A stretch of 64,000 nt of DNA from Sinorhizobium glycinis (GCF_001651865.1 NZ_LPUX01000061.1:124001-188000), one strand, 5' to 3'. Positions 38,583 to 48,047 are shown, counted from the stretch's first letter. The notes: generated from the sequence alone by a model not told the origin. Program-made: numbers and translations.

Positions 38583-39686
38583 ATGTCGCATACAAAAAGA
38601 GAGCCGCTGAAGTTCGCCTATTGGGTCCCGAATGTTTCGGGCGGGTTGATCATTTCCAATATCGAACAGCGCACAAGCTGGACGATCGACTATAACCGGA
38701 AACTAGCGCAAATCGCCGAGGAAAACGGCTTCGACTACGCCTTGAGCCAGATCCGCTTCACCGCCGGTTACGGTGCCGAATTCCAGCATGAATCGGTTTC
38801 CTTCAGCCACGCGCTGCTGGAAGCGACGAAAAAGCTGAAGGTGATTGCGGCAATCCTGCCGGGACCGTGGAATCCGGCACTTGCCGCCAAGCAGATTGCC
38901 ACCATCAACCATCTCACCAACGGGCGTGTCGCCGTCAACGTTGTCAGCGGCTGGTTCCGTGGAGAGTTCGCTGCCATCGGCGAGCATTGGCTCGACCACG
39001 ACGAGCGCTACCGCCGTTCGGAAGAATTCATCCGGGCGCTGCGCGGCATATGGACCGAGGACAATTTTACCTTCCGCGGCGATTTCTACCGTTTCAACAA
39101 TTATTCGCTGAAGCCGAAGCCGCTCGATCCGCAGCCGGAAATCTTCCAGGGCGGCTCCTCGCGTGCCGCACGCGACATGGCGGCGCGCGTTTCCGACTGG
39201 TACTTCACCAACGGCAACACGCCGGACCAGATCGCCAAGCAGGTGAACGACATCCGCACGAAGGCCAAGGAGAACAACCACTCCGTCCGTATCGGCGTCA
39301 ATGCCTTCGCGATCGTCCGCGAGACGGAGGAAGAGGCGAAGTCCGTTCTTGCCGAGATCATCGAGAAGGCCAATCCGGAGGCGGTCAACGCCTTCGGCCA
39401 TGAGGTCAAGAACGCCGGCAAGGCCTCGCCGGAAGGCGAGGGCAACTGGGCGAAATCCACCTTCGAGGATCTGGTCCAATACAATGACGGCTTCCGCTCC
39501 AACCTGATCGGCACGCCGCGGCAAGTGGCCGAGCGGATCATCGACCTGAAGCGCGCCGGTGCCGACCTCATCCTGCTCGGCTTCCTGCACTTCCAGGAGG
39601 AAGTCGAATATTTCGGCAAGCACGTCATTCCGCTCGTCCGCGAACTCGAGGCGGCGGACGCGGTCCAGCCGGTCGCCGCCGAATAA
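38583..39686 (+). CDS. sfnG: FMNH2-dependent dimethylsulfone monooxygenase
   Basis: A 367-residue luciferase-like enzyme beginning KFAYWVPNVSGGLIISNIEQ and containing DYALSQIRFTAGYGAEFQHE and QGGSSRAARDMAARVSDWYF, a close match to Pseudomonas SfnG as I know it. SfnG oxidises dimethylsulfone to methanesulfinate, which feeds methanesulfonate/sulfite assimilation. GGAGAGGGAGAC precedes the ATG. Sits between its flavin reductase and a livG-type ATPase gene, 123 bases on. Confidence 0.95.
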   Translation: MSHTKREPLKFAYWVPNVSGGLIISNIEQRTSWTIDYNRKLAQIAEENGFDYALSQIRFTAGYGAEFQHESVSFSHALLEATKKLKVIAAILPGPWNPALAAKQIATINHLTNGRVAVNVVSGWFRGEFAAIGEHWLDHDERYRRSEEFIRALRGIWTEDNFTFRGDFYRFNNYSLKPKPLDPQPEIFQGGSSRAARDMAARVSDWYFTNGNTPDQIAKQVNDIRTKAKENNHSVRIGVNAFAIVRETEEEAKSVLAEIIEKANPEAVNAFGHEVKNAGKASPEGEGNWAKSTFEDLVQYNDGFRSNLIGTPRQVAERIIDLKRAGADLILLGFLHFQEEVEYFGKHVIPLVRELEAADAVQPVAAE

Positions 39687-39809
39687 CCATGTGAAAACGG
39701 CGGGTCACAACAGCGGCCCGCACTGGCAAGAGAGAAGGGGCCATCGCGGCCCCGCCGGGAACTCGTGTGCCCATGGCGGCCCCTGCCGTCGCTTCTGAGA
39801 GGGAAGGAC

Positions 39810-40718
39810 ATGCACGCAATGACCTATGCGCTCGAAGGACTTGGCACGGCGCCAATTCCGCCGGCCGTCCAGCATCGCCCTGATCTCGCTGTCAAAGCGG
39901 CGCCACCGGTGCGTGCCGGTGAGAGCCCCGATGCCCAGCTCAAACTTGACGGCGTCAGCCTGTCCTTTGGCGGGGTCACGGCCCTCGACAATGTCGATCT
40001 GGCCGTAAGCCGCGGCGAAATCCGGGCGATCATCGGCCCGAACGGAGCCGGCAAGAGTTCGCTCATCAACGTGATCAGCGGCGTCTATCGCCCCGATCGC
40101 GGCCGGGTGCTGATCGGCGGCGACAGCTATGCCCAGGTGCCGACCGACAGGCTGGCGCGTCTCGGCATCGTCCGAACCTTCCAGAACCTTGCGCTCTTCA
40201 AGGGTTTGAGCGTTCTCGACAATGTCGTTGCGGGTCGGGCCTACACGGTCCGCTCGACCTTCCTCGGCCAGATAGCTCGGATCGGCACCGCTCGCCGCGA
40301 GGAGGCCGACGCTCGCGAGCGTGCTCGGCGGATCCTCGCTTTCCTCAATCTCGAAGATGTCGCCGACCGGCTGGCCGGCACCTTGCCCTACGGGCTGCAG
40401 AAGCGGGTGGAACTCGCCCGGGCTCTGGTCGCCGAGCCGGACGTCCTGCTTCTCGATGAGCCGATGGCCGGCATGACGGCCACCGAGAAGAAAGAAATGG
40501 CCGGGTTCGTGCGGGCGACTCGCGGGGCCCACGGCACGACGGTCGTGTTGATCGAGCACGATATCGGCGTCGTCATGGAGCTTTCGGACCGGATCGCCGT
40601 GCTCGACTACGGCCGCAAGATCGCCGACGGCACGCCCGAAGAGGTGCGGACGGACCAGAAAGTCATTGATGCCTATCTCGGCGTCGTGCCGGAGAACGAA
40701 GACGGAGCGGGGATCTGA
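39810..40718 (+). CDS. HAAT-type ABC transporter ATP-binding protein (LivG-like)
   Basis: A 302-residue ATPase with Walker A GPNGAGKSS and the LivG block VRTFQNLALFKGLSVLDNV. The signature is degenerate (LPYGLQKRVELARAL), which is usual for LivG. An unusual proline/alanine-rich extension of about 45 residues precedes the ABC domain. GGGAAGG lies before the ATG. It belongs to a branched-chain-amino-acid-type importer placed between sfnG and sfnB, so the cargo is likely an organosulfur compound rather than leucine (inference). Confidence 0.9.
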   Translation: MHAMTYALEGLGTAPIPPAVQHRPDLAVKAAPPVRAGESPDAQLKLDGVSLSFGGVTALDNVDLAVSRGEIRAIIGPNGAGKSSLINVISGVYRPDRGRVLIGGDSYAQVPTDRLARLGIVRTFQNLALFKGLSVLDNVVAGRAYTVRSTFLGQIARIGTARREEADARERARRILAFLNLEDVADRLAGTLPYGLQKRVELARALVAEPDVLLLDEPMAGMTATEKKEMAGFVRATRGAHGTTVVLIEHDIGVVMELSDRIAVLDYGRKIADGTPEEVRTDQKVIDAYLGVVPENEDGAGI

Positions 40719-41614
40719 TGTCGGACTTCGATTGGCTTTTCTTCACCGAAGTGCTCGTCGGCGGGCTGCTTTCCGGTGTGATGTACTCGCTGGTCGCGAT
40801 CGGCTTCGTGCTGATCTACAAGACCTCCGGTGTCCTGAATTTCGCCCAAGGGGCACTGCTGCTCTTCGCCGCATTGACCTTCGTCAGCCTGGTCGAGCGC
40901 GGAGTCCCGTTCGCGCTGGCGCTTGTCGTCACCTTCGCGCTGATGGTGGTCATCGGCATCGGCATCGAGCGCACGGTGCTCAGGCCGCTGACCAACAGGC
41001 CGCCGATCACGCTCTTCATGGCGACGCTCGGCCTCTCCTATGTCATCGAGGGAGCCGCGCAGCTTCTCTGGGGCACGCAGGTGCATGCCCTCGACCTCGG
41101 CATCGAGGACATTCCCTTCGATGTCGGCGGTGTCTTCATCAGCCAGTTCGACATTTTCGCCGCGGCGGTCGCGGCCGGGATGGTGGCGCTCCTGTCGATC
41201 TTCTTCCGCTATACCCGCATCGGTCTCGCTTTCCGTGCGGTGGCGGACGATCAGTTCGCAGCACTTGCCATCGGCCTGCGGCTGCCATGGATCTGGGCGA
41301 CCGTCTGGGCGACCGCCGGTCTGGTGGCCCTGGTGGCCGGCCTGCTCTGGGGTGCGCGTCTGGGCGTGCAGTTCTCCCTGTCGCTCGTGGTGCTCAAGGC
41401 TCTCCCGGTCCTTGTCCTCGGCGGCTTCGATTCAATCCTCGGCGCCATCGTCGGCGGCCTTTTGATCGGGGCGACCGAGAAGCTCGCCGAGGTCTATCTC
41501 GGCGATTATTTCGGCGGCGGCATCGAAAGCTGGTTCGCCTACGTCGCCGCACTCGCCTTCCTGCTCATTCGTCCCTCCGGCCTGTTCGGCCAGAAGCTCG
41601 TGGAAAGGGTCTGA
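40718..41614 (+). CDS. HAAT-type ABC transporter permease (LivH-like)
   Basis: A 298-residue permease with eight or so helices and the LivH features: GLLSGVMYSLVAIGFVLIYK at the N-terminus and FDSILGAIVGGLLIGATEKLAE near the C-terminus. Its ATG overlaps the LivG-like stop by one base (TGATG). Confidence 0.92.
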   Translation: MSDFDWLFFTEVLVGGLLSGVMYSLVAIGFVLIYKTSGVLNFAQGALLLFAALTFVSLVERGVPFALALVVTFALMVVIGIGIERTVLRPLTNRPPITLFMATLGLSYVIEGAAQLLWGTQVHALDLGIEDIPFDVGGVFISQFDIFAAAVAAGMVALLSIFFRYTRIGLAFRAVADDQFAALAIGLRLPWIWATVWATAGLVALVAGLLWGARLGVQFSLSLVVLKALPVLVLGGFDSILGAIVGGLLIGATEKLAEVYLGDYFGGGIESWFAYVAALAFLLIRPSGLFGQKLVERV

Positions 41615-41616
41615 CC

Positions 41617-42657
41617 GTGGCCTCCATCGCAAACGACCTCCCTGTGGCATCGACGCATCCGCGGTGGCTGATTCCGGCGGCGCTCCTCGCTATAGCCTAT
41701 CTCGTCATCCCCTTCGTCGGGACGAGTTACCTGTTCGAGGCGATCCTGCTGCCGTTCTTGGCATTGAGCCTCGCCGGTGTCGGCCTGAACCTGCTCACCG
41801 GCTATGCCGGGCAGGTTTCACTCGGCAGCGCCGCCTTCATGGCGGTCGGCGCCTTCGCCGCCTATAATTTCAACCTGCGCGTCGAGGGCCTGCCGCTTGT
41901 CGCGAGCATCGTAGCTGCCGGGCTTTCGGCCGCCGCCATCGGGATCGTGTTCGGCCTGCCGAGCCTCAGGCTGAAGGGCTTCTATCTCGCCGTCTCGACG
42001 CTCGCCGCGCAATTCTTCGTGCAATGGGCGCTGACGAAATTTGGCTGGTTTTCCAACAATTCCGCCTCGGGCGTCATCGATGCGCCGCCGCTTGGCGTTG
42101 CCGGCATCGGCTTCGACAGTGCCGCCGGCCGCTATCTTTTCGCGCTGACGGTGGTCACGGTGCTCACCTTCCTAGCGCTGAGACTCGTCTCGTCTCAGAC
42201 CGGACGCAACTTCATCGCCGTGCGCGACAACGATACGGCGGCGCGCATTATCGGCGTGCCGGTGCTGAGGACCAAGCTGCTCGCCTTCGCCATCTCGTCG
42301 TTCATCATCGGCATCGCCGGTGTGCTCTGGGCCTTCGCCTATCTTCGGACCGTCGAGCCGGCGGGTTTCAATCTCGACCGCTCCTTCCAGGTGCTGTTCA
42401 TCATCATCATCGGCGGGCTGGCCTCCATTCGCGGCGCCTTCTTCGGTGCGGCATTGATCGTAGTCTTCCCGCTCGTCCTGTCGCGGCTCGGGGCGTTCTT
42501 CCTCGGCGACATCTTCGATTCCGGCGTGCGCGACATGAGCCAGCGCATCGTGCTCGGCGGCCTGATCATCCTCTTTCTCGTTCTCGAACCGGACGGGCTC
42601 GTCGCCCTCTGGGACAGAAGCGTGAGACGCCTCGGTTCCGTTTTCGGACGGAGCTGA
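41617..42657 (+). CDS. HAAT-type ABC transporter permease (LivM-like)
   Basis: A 346-residue permease starting at GTG two bases after the LivH-like stop, with AAAGGG in front. LivM landmarks include GVGLNLLTGYAGQVSLGSAA and RNFIAVRDNDTAARIIGV, followed by GGLASIRGAFFGAALI. A much longer same-frame extension upstream overlaps LivH and is not coding. Confidence 0.92.
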   Translation: MASIANDLPVASTHPRWLIPAALLAIAYLVIPFVGTSYLFEAILLPFLALSLAGVGLNLLTGYAGQVSLGSAAFMAVGAFAAYNFNLRVEGLPLVASIVAAGLSAAAIGIVFGLPSLRLKGFYLAVSTLAAQFFVQWALTKFGWFSNNSASGVIDAPPLGVAGIGFDSAAGRYLFALTVVTVLTFLALRLVSSQTGRNFIAVRDNDTAARIIGVPVLRTKLLAFAISSFIIGIAGVLWAFAYLRTVEPAGFNLDRSFQVLFIIIIGGLASIRGAFFGAALIVVFPLVLSRLGAFFLGDIFDSGVRDMSQRIVLGGLIILFLVLEPDGLVALWDRSVRRLGSVFGRS

Positions 42658-42756
42658 CGAGGTCGGAGCGAAGCGAGCTCCCAAAAGCAAGAAATCCTCT
42701 TTCCATCAATCCAGGTCCGGTGATCGCACCGGCCAATACCCGGAGTGTGTCCAGAA

Positions 42757-44091
42757 ATGACAATCCTCAATAAATTCAAGACCGCGGCGCTCGCCGCCGG
42801 CGTCGCCCTCACGATCGCCCTGCCGGCTGCCCATGCGGACGAGCAGTATTTCCCGCTGCAGAGCTATCGCGTCGGCCCCTATGCGGCCGGCGGCACCGGT
42901 TTCTTCGGCGGGTTCATCGACTATCTGAACCTCATCAACACCCGCGACGGCGGCGTCAACGGCGTCAAGCTCACCTGGTCGGAAGCCGAGACTCAGTATG
43001 AGGTCGAACGCGGCGTCGAAGCCTATGAGCGTCTCAAGAGCAACCCGAACGTCGCCGCCTGGAACCCGCTCTCGGTCGGCATCGCCTATGCGATGATCGA
43101 CCGGATCACCGCCGACAAGGTGCCGCTGATCACCATCAACCACGGCCGCACCGATTCCACCGACGGGCGCGTCTTCCCCTATGTCTTCCCGCTGCTCTTG
43201 AACCCATACAGCGAGACATCCGGCATCGTGAACTACATCGCCTCCAAGGAAGGCGGCCTTGAAAATATCAAGGGCAAGAAGATCGTCGTCCTCTATCACG
43301 GCTCGCCCTACGGCAAGGAAACGATCCCGATCTACGAGCTTCTCGCCGAGAAATACGGTTTCGAGCTGCAGCAGATCGAGGTGCCGCATCCAGGCAACGA
43401 GCAGCAGTCGCAATGGCTGACGATCCGCCGCGCCAAGCCGGACTACGTCGTGCTGCGCGGCTGGGGCGTCATGAACCCGGTGGCGCTGAAGACCGCGGCC
43501 AAGACCGGCTTCCCGGTCGACCACATCATCGGCAATGTCTGGTCGAACTCGGAAGAAGACGTGATCCCGGCAGGGGACACCGCCAAGGGCTATACAGCCA
43601 TCACCACCCAGGCCTCGGGCACCGAATATCCGGTGGTCAAGGAGATCGTCTCGACGCTTTACGACAAGGGCCAGGGCAATCTCGAGGACAAGAACCGCAT
43701 CGGTTCCGTCTACCACAATCTCGGCATCGTCAACGGCATCCTGAATGTCGAGGCGATCCGTATTGCCCAGGAGAAGTTCGGCAAGCGGACTCTGACCGGC
43801 GACGAGGTCCGCTGGGGCTTCGAGCACCTGCAGCTTGATCCCGCCCGCGTCGAGGCGCTCGGCGCGAAGAACCTCTTCCACTCGATCAACGTCACCTGGG
43901 ACAACCACGAGGGCAACGGCTACGTCACCTTCCAGCAGTGGGACGGCAAGAAGTGGAACGTCGTTTCCGACTGGATCGCGCCGGACTGGGCGCTGCTGCG
44001 CCCGATCATCGAAAAATCTTCCGAAGCCTATGCCGCGGAGAAGGGCATCAAGTTGCGAACGGCCGAAGATGCGGAGGCCGCGACCAACTGA
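42757..44091 (+). CDS. HAAT-type periplasmic substrate-binding protein
   Basis: A 444-residue LivK-type (peripla_BP_6) binding protein with signal peptide ending AHA-D (about residue 27). Its start FPLQSYRVGPYAAGGTGFFG and the core GKKIVVLYHGSPYGKETIPI fit the family, but the length exceeds the usual 370-390. It defines the specificity of the importer. Located between sulfone monooxygenase and SfnB genes, it probably binds a sulfone, sulfonate or sulfur ester. A strong hairpin follows the gene. Confidence 0.9.
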   Translation: MTILNKFKTAALAAGVALTIALPAAHADEQYFPLQSYRVGPYAAGGTGFFGGFIDYLNLINTRDGGVNGVKLTWSEAETQYEVERGVEAYERLKSNPNVAAWNPLSVGIAYAMIDRITADKVPLITINHGRTDSTDGRVFPYVFPLLLNPYSETSGIVNYIASKEGGLENIKGKKIVVLYHGSPYGKETIPIYELLAEKYGFELQQIEVPHPGNEQQSQWLTIRRAKPDYVVLRGWGVMNPVALKTAAKTGFPVDHIIGNVWSNSEEDVIPAGDTAKGYTAITTQASGTEYPVVKEIVSTLYDKGQGNLEDKNRIGSVYHNLGIVNGILNVEAIRIAQEKFGKRTLTGDEVRWGFEHLQLDPARVEALGAKNLFHSINVTWDNHEGNGYVTFQQWDGKKWNVVSDWIAPDWALLRPIIEKSSEAYAAEKGIKLRTAEDAEAATN

Positions 44092-44103
44092 TGGTGTCGG
44101 GTC

Positions 44104-44133
44104 GGGCATGGCCGAGGGTGACCCGCCATGCCC
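44104..44133 (+). terminator. Hairpin after the binding-protein gene
   Basis: GGGCATGGC pairs with GCCATGCCC (9 bp, extendable with CGG/CCG flanks), 13 bases past the stop. Inside the operon such a hairpin would keep the binding-protein message more abundant than that of livF and sfnB. Confidence 0.5.
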
Positions 44134-44152
44134 GGCCCGATCTCCAAATCGC

Positions 44153-44253
44153 CAGAGCGCCTTGCAGGCAGGTGGAATCACCTGACGTCGCTCAAATGCG
44201 GCAAACAAAGAAATAGAGCGGCGCGAACGGATGTGAGCGCATCCCGCTCTAGA
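44153..44253 (+). repeat. RIME-like intergenic repeat, copy A
   Basis: About 100 bases bounded by AGAGCG and CGCTCT ends. It contains GGTGGAATCACCTGACGTCG, then CAAATGCGGCAA, then GGCGCGAACG and TGTGAGCGC. Copy B at 46311-46412 is the same element on the opposite strand. Both resemble the RIME family of Rhizobiaceae mosaic repeats. It ends 10 bases before the livF-like ATG and may act as an RNA structure. Confidence 0.7.
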
Positions 44254-44263
44254 GGAGAATGAC

Positions 44264-45040
44264 ATGGCCGATGTGGAAACCCTGCTTGCCGTCGAAGGCG
44301 TCAAGGCAACCTACAATCACGCGATCCGGGCGCTCGACGGCGTCAGCTTCACGTTGAAGCGCGGCGAGATCGTCGCGCTGCTCGGCGCCAACGGCGCCGG
44401 CAAGACGACGACGCTGAAGGCCGTATCCAACCTGCTGCCGGCCGAACGCGGGCAGGTCGTCGCCGGACGCATAAGGTTCGGCGAGCTCGACGTCGCGGCG
44501 GCCGCTCCCGCGGCGCTCGTCAGGGCAGGGCTGGTGCAGGTTCTCGAAGGCCGGCATTGCTTTCGCAGTCTGACGGTGGAGGAGAATCTCGTCTCCGGCG
44601 GGATCGGACGCAGCGCAAAGCGGGCCGAAATCGCGGCCGACCTCGAGCGGGTCTACGCCTGGTTCCCGCGCCTCAAGGAAAAGCGCCGCCTGGCAGCGGG
44701 CCTGACCTCCGGCGGCGAGCAGCAGATGACGGCGATCGGCCGGGCGTTGATGTCGCGGCCGCGTCTTCTCGTTCTCGACGAACCCTCCATGGGGCTGGCG
44801 CCGCTGGTCGTTCAGGACATTTTCCGCACCTTGCGCCGGCTCAATCGGGAGGAGGGGCTGTCGATCCTCGTCGCCGAACAGAACTCGGCCGTGGCGCTCA
44901 CCTATGCCGACAGGGCCGTCATCCTCGAAAACGGCAGCAGCGTGCTGTCCGGCGATGCCCGTGATCTGAGGGCCCGCGACGACGTCAAGGCCTTCTATCT
45001 CGGACAGAAACCCGGCGCTGCCGTTCTCGCCGCCTATTGA
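44264..45040 (+). CDS. HAAT-type ABC transporter ATP-binding protein (LivF-like)
   Basis: A 258-residue ATPase: Walker A GANGAGKTT, LivF block GLVQVLEGRHCFRSLTVEENL, signature TSGGEQQM and Walker B LLVLDEPSMGLAP. It completes the GHMKF set, but is placed after the binding protein instead of next to livG. Its start lies directly after a RIME-like repeat. 25 bases separate it from the first sfnB. Confidence 0.92.
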   Translation: MADVETLLAVEGVKATYNHAIRALDGVSFTLKRGEIVALLGANGAGKTTTLKAVSNLLPAERGQVVAGRIRFGELDVAAAAPAALVRAGLVQVLEGRHCFRSLTVEENLVSGGIGRSAKRAEIAADLERVYAWFPRLKEKRRLAAGLTSGGEQQMTAIGRALMSRPRLLVLDEPSMGLAPLVVQDIFRTLRRLNREEGLSILVAEQNSAVALTYADRAVILENGSSVLSGDARDLRARDDVKAFYLGQKPGAAVLAAY

Positions 45041-45065
45041 CCATTCATTGAAAGGGAGAACCCGA

Positions 45066-46313
45066 ATGACCATTTCGACTATCAGAACACGCGATGCCGC
45101 CCATGGCGTTCCGGCGGTGCCGCGGCCAAGCGAGCCGGCGCATGTCATCAGGAGCGATTCCGAGGCGATCGAGGTGGCGAAGAAGCTCGCTGCCGAATTT
45201 GCTCCCGGTTCGGCCGCGCGCGACCGCGAACGCATCTGGCCGGTTCAGGAACTCGATGCCTTCTCGCAGAGCGGGCTCTGGTCGATCAACGTGCCGAAGA
45301 AGTTCGGCGGCCCCGAAGTCTCCTATGCGACTCTCGCCAAGGTGATCGAGATCATTTCCGCCGCCGACTCCTCGATCGGCCAGATCGCCCAGAACCATCT
45401 CGGTGTCGTTGCCGCGGTCCGCACCGTTTCCGACGAGGAGCAGCAGAAGCTGCTATTTGCGGAGGTGCTGCGCGGCACCCGCTTCGGCAACGCCTTCTCG
45501 GAATTCGGCTCGAAGCGTGCCGTCGATTTCGAGACGAAGTTCGTCGATGCCGGCGATCATGTCATCGTCAACGGGCGGAAGTTCTATTCCTCCGGCGCAT
45601 TGCTCGCTCACCTGGTGCCGATCGTCGCCTTGGACGACGAGGGCCGCGCCTGGTACGCAATTGCCGAACGCGATGCGCCGGGCCTGACGGTCGTCGACGA
45701 CTGGTCTTCCTTCGGCCAGCGTACGACGCTTTCCGGCACGGTCATCCTCGACAATGTCAAGGTGCCGAAGACGCACCTCGTTCCCGGCTACAAGGGCTAC
45801 GAAGTGCCGACGGCGGACGGCGCGATCTTCCAGATCATCCAGGTGGCCGTGGATACCGGCATCGCCCAGGCGGCAATCGACGAAACCGTCGCCTTCGTGC
45901 GGACGAAGAGCCGTGCCTGGGTCGACAGCGGTCTCGAAAACGCCTGGGACGATCCGTACACCATCCAGGCGGTCGGCGACCTGACGCTGCGCCTCCATGC
46001 TGCGCAGGCCCTGCTCGAAAAGGCCGGATATGCGATCGACCGTGCGGTTGCAAATCCGACGGCTGAAACCGTGGCAGAGGCCCAGATCGTCACGGCGGAG
46101 GCGAAGATCCTTTCGACGGAGATCGCGATCGCTGCCACCAACAAGCTGTTCGAACTGGCCGGCACGCGCTCGACGCTCGCCGAGCACAATCTGGACCGCC
46201 ATTGGCGCAATGCCCGCACCCACACGCTGCATGATCCGGTGCGCTGGAAATACGCGATCCTCGGCAAGTATTTCCTGAACGGCGAGAAACCGCCGCTCCA
46301 CGCCTGGAGTTAG
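45066..46313 (+). CDS. sfnB: SfnB-family acyl-CoA-dehydrogenase-like oxidoreductase 1
   Basis: A 415-residue member of the acyl-CoA dehydrogenase superfamily, SfnB/DszC branch: GSAARDRERIWPVQELDAFS, then FSEFGSKRA, then SSFGQRTTLSGTVILD, and the terminal AEHNLDRHWRNARTHTLHDP. SfnB is needed for growth on dimethylsulfone in Pseudomonas; homologues are flavin-dependent monooxygenases. GAAAGGGAG precedes the ATG. The stop codon TAG lies inside the terminus of RIME copy B. Confidence 0.9.
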   Translation: MTISTIRTRDAAHGVPAVPRPSEPAHVIRSDSEAIEVAKKLAAEFAPGSAARDRERIWPVQELDAFSQSGLWSINVPKKFGGPEVSYATLAKVIEIISAADSSIGQIAQNHLGVVAAVRTVSDEEQQKLLFAEVLRGTRFGNAFSEFGSKRAVDFETKFVDAGDHVIVNGRKFYSSGALLAHLVPIVALDDEGRAWYAIAERDAPGLTVVDDWSSFGQRTTLSGTVILDNVKVPKTHLVPGYKGYEVPTADGAIFQIIQVAVDTGIAQAAIDETVAFVRTKSRAWVDSGLENAWDDPYTIQAVGDLTLRLHAAQALLEKAGYAIDRAVANPTAETVAEAQIVTAEAKILSTEIAIAATNKLFELAGTRSTLAEHNLDRHWRNARTHTLHDPVRWKYAILGKYFLNGEKPPLHAWS

Positions 46314-46412
46314 AGCGGGACGCGCTCACATAGGTTCGCGCCGGTCTAATCCTTTGTTCTTGCCGCATTTGCGCGACGTCAGGTGATTTCCACCTGAGTG
46401 CAAAATGCTCTG
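46311..46412 (-). repeat. RIME-like intergenic repeat, copy B (inverted)
   Basis: Reverse-orientation copy of the element at 44153-44253, sharing on the minus strand AGAGCAT, CAGGTGGAAATCACCTGACG, CAAATGCGGCAAGAACAAAG and GGCGCGAAC. Its outer end begins with TAGAGCG, which supplies the stop codon of the first sfnB gene. The two copies flank livF-sfnB as an inverted pair. Confidence 0.7.
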
Positions 46413-46541
46413 ATGGCGCAGCTTGCCGTTCCTTGCCGGCGCCCGGCCGTTGGATCCGCCCGGGCGCCGGTTGCCGTTATCGGCTTTCTTCAAGCCAGGG
46501 CGAGCGAAGAAAAAACTTCCGCGCTTAAATACATAAAAAAC

Positions 46542-46548
46542 ATAGATT
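46542..46548 (+). promoter_or_regulatory. ATAGATT element, copy 3
   Basis: In an AT-rich island (46524-46560), 67 bases before the DmoA-like ATG. Nearby TTGACTGTATAG could contain part of the promoter. Confidence 0.45.
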
Positions 46549-46615
46549 GACTGTATAGTAGCTGGCGACCTGCGATGCTGATGACGAACCTCGCCCGAGC
46601 CGGACGGAGACTCCG

Positions 46616-48022
46616 ATGAGCAAGACCATTCGCTTCAACGCCTTCGACATGAACTGCGTTGGCCACCAGTCGCCGGGGCTATGGGCGCATCCGCGCGACA
46701 GGTCCTTCAAATACAAGGACCTGGACTATTGGCAGGACTTGGCGCGGACGCTCGAGCGCGGCGTCTTCGACGGCATCTTCATCGCCGACGTGATCGGCTA
46801 CTACGACGTCTACAAGGGCAGCAACTACCACGCGCTCCATCAGGCGGCGCAGATTCCGGTCAACGACCCGCTGCAGCTCGCCGCGCCGATCGCGCTGGCG
46901 ACCGAGCATCTCGGCATCGGCATCACCGCGTCGATCTCCTTCGAGCATCCCTACACCTTCGCAAGGCGGCTTTCGACGGCGGATCATCACACCAGAGGTC
47001 GGGTCGGCTGGAACATCGTCACGTCCTATCTCGAAAGCGGCGCGAAGAATGTCGGGCAGGGAGGCCTGCGCAAGCATGACGACCGCTACGCCGTCGCTCG
47101 GGAGTATCTGGAGGTGATCTACAAGCTGCTCGAAGGCTCCTGGGAGGATGGCGCGGTCGTGCGCGACCGGGATGCCCGGGTCTTCACGCATCCCGAAAAG
47201 GTCCACGAGATCGGCCATCGCGGCAAATATTTCGAGGTTCCGGGCTATCATCTCTCCGAACCCTCGCCGCAGCGCACCCCGGTTCTCTATCAGGCCGGCG
47301 CGTCCGGGCCGGGCAAGAAGTTTGCGGCGGAGCACGCTGAATGCGTGTTCGTCGCGGCGCAGACGAAGACCATCCTTCGCAACTATGTCGCCGACATCCG
47401 GGCGAGAGCCGCGGCGGCGGGACGTTCTCCCGAAAGCATCAAGATCTACAATCTGCTGACGGTGATCGTCGACGAGACCGACGAGAAGGCGCGCGCCAAG
47501 TTCCGCGACTATCTCGACTACGTCTCCTATGACGGCTCGCTGGTCTTCATGTCCGGCTGGACCGGCATCGATTTCTCCCGCTACGAGCCGGACGACCTGG
47601 TGCGGAAGGTGGAGACGAACGCAATCCATTCGGCGGTCGAAAGCCTCTCCGAAGGCGATCCGAACAAGCGCTGGACGATCCGGGAGCTCGCCGAATGGGG
47701 CGGGATCGGCGGCATGGGCCCCGTCGTCGTCGGTTCCGCCGCGACGGTTGCCGACGAATTGGAGCAGTGGGTCGAGGACACCGGCGTCGACGGCTTCAAC
47801 CTCGCCTATGCGGTCACGCCCGAGACCTTCGAGGACATCGTCGGCCATCTCGTTCCGGAGCTGCAGAAGCGCGGCGTCTATCCGCGCGAATACCGTCCGG
47901 GAACGCTGCGCGAAAAGCTGTTCGGACAGGGGCCCCGCCTCGAGGCGCCGCATCCCGGCGCGAACTACCGCGACATCGAAGCCATCAAACGCAGCGAAGC
48001 GCTGCGCGCCACCGGCAGCTAA
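46616..48022 (+). CDS. NtaA/SnaA/DmoA-family FMNH2-dependent monooxygenase
   Basis: A 468-residue luciferase-like monooxygenase of the long NtaA/DmoA/DszA group: FNCVGHQSPGLW-type start (FNAFDMNCVGHQSPGLWAHP), then FIADVIGYYDVYKG, then TRGRVGWNIVTSYLESGAKN and the C-terminal PREYRPGTLREKLFGQGPRL. Members oxidise dimethylsulfide, dibenzothiophene sulfone, or aminopolycarboxylates; the sulfur context favours a sulfide or sulfone. 25 bases before sfnB copy 2, same operon. The exact substrate is undetermined. Confidence 0.9.
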   Translation: MSKTIRFNAFDMNCVGHQSPGLWAHPRDRSFKYKDLDYWQDLARTLERGVFDGIFIADVIGYYDVYKGSNYHALHQAAQIPVNDPLQLAAPIALATEHLGIGITASISFEHPYTFARRLSTADHHTRGRVGWNIVTSYLESGAKNVGQGGLRKHDDRYAVAREYLEVIYKLLEGSWEDGAVVRDRDARVFTHPEKVHEIGHRGKYFEVPGYHLSEPSPQRTPVLYQAGASGPGKKFAAEHAECVFVAAQTKTILRNYVADIRARAAAAGRSPESIKIYNLLTVIVDETDEKARAKFRDYLDYVSYDGSLVFMSGWTGIDFSRYEPDDLVRKVETNAIHSAVESLSEGDPNKRWTIRELAEWGGIGGMGPVVVGSAATVADELEQWVEDTGVDGFNLAYAVTPETFEDIVGHLVPELQKRGVYPREYRPGTLREKLFGQGPRLEAPHPGANYRDIEAIKRSEALRATGS

Positions 48023-48047
48023 CCCTGTTCTCAAGGAGCATCGAGCC

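Noticed and set aside
40666..41616. Long upstream extension of the LivM-like frame
   Set aside because: It overlaps all of LivH in another frame; a GTG with a ribosome site two bases after the LivH stop is the real start.
42706..44304. 532-codon minus-strand frame opposite the HAAT binding protein
   Set aside because: Shadow frame; the plus strand has a signal peptide and binding-protein blocks.
47529..48047. Upstream extension of the second SfnB frame
   Set aside because: Overlaps the DmoA-like gene in another frame; AAGGAG before the ATG at 48048 sets the start.
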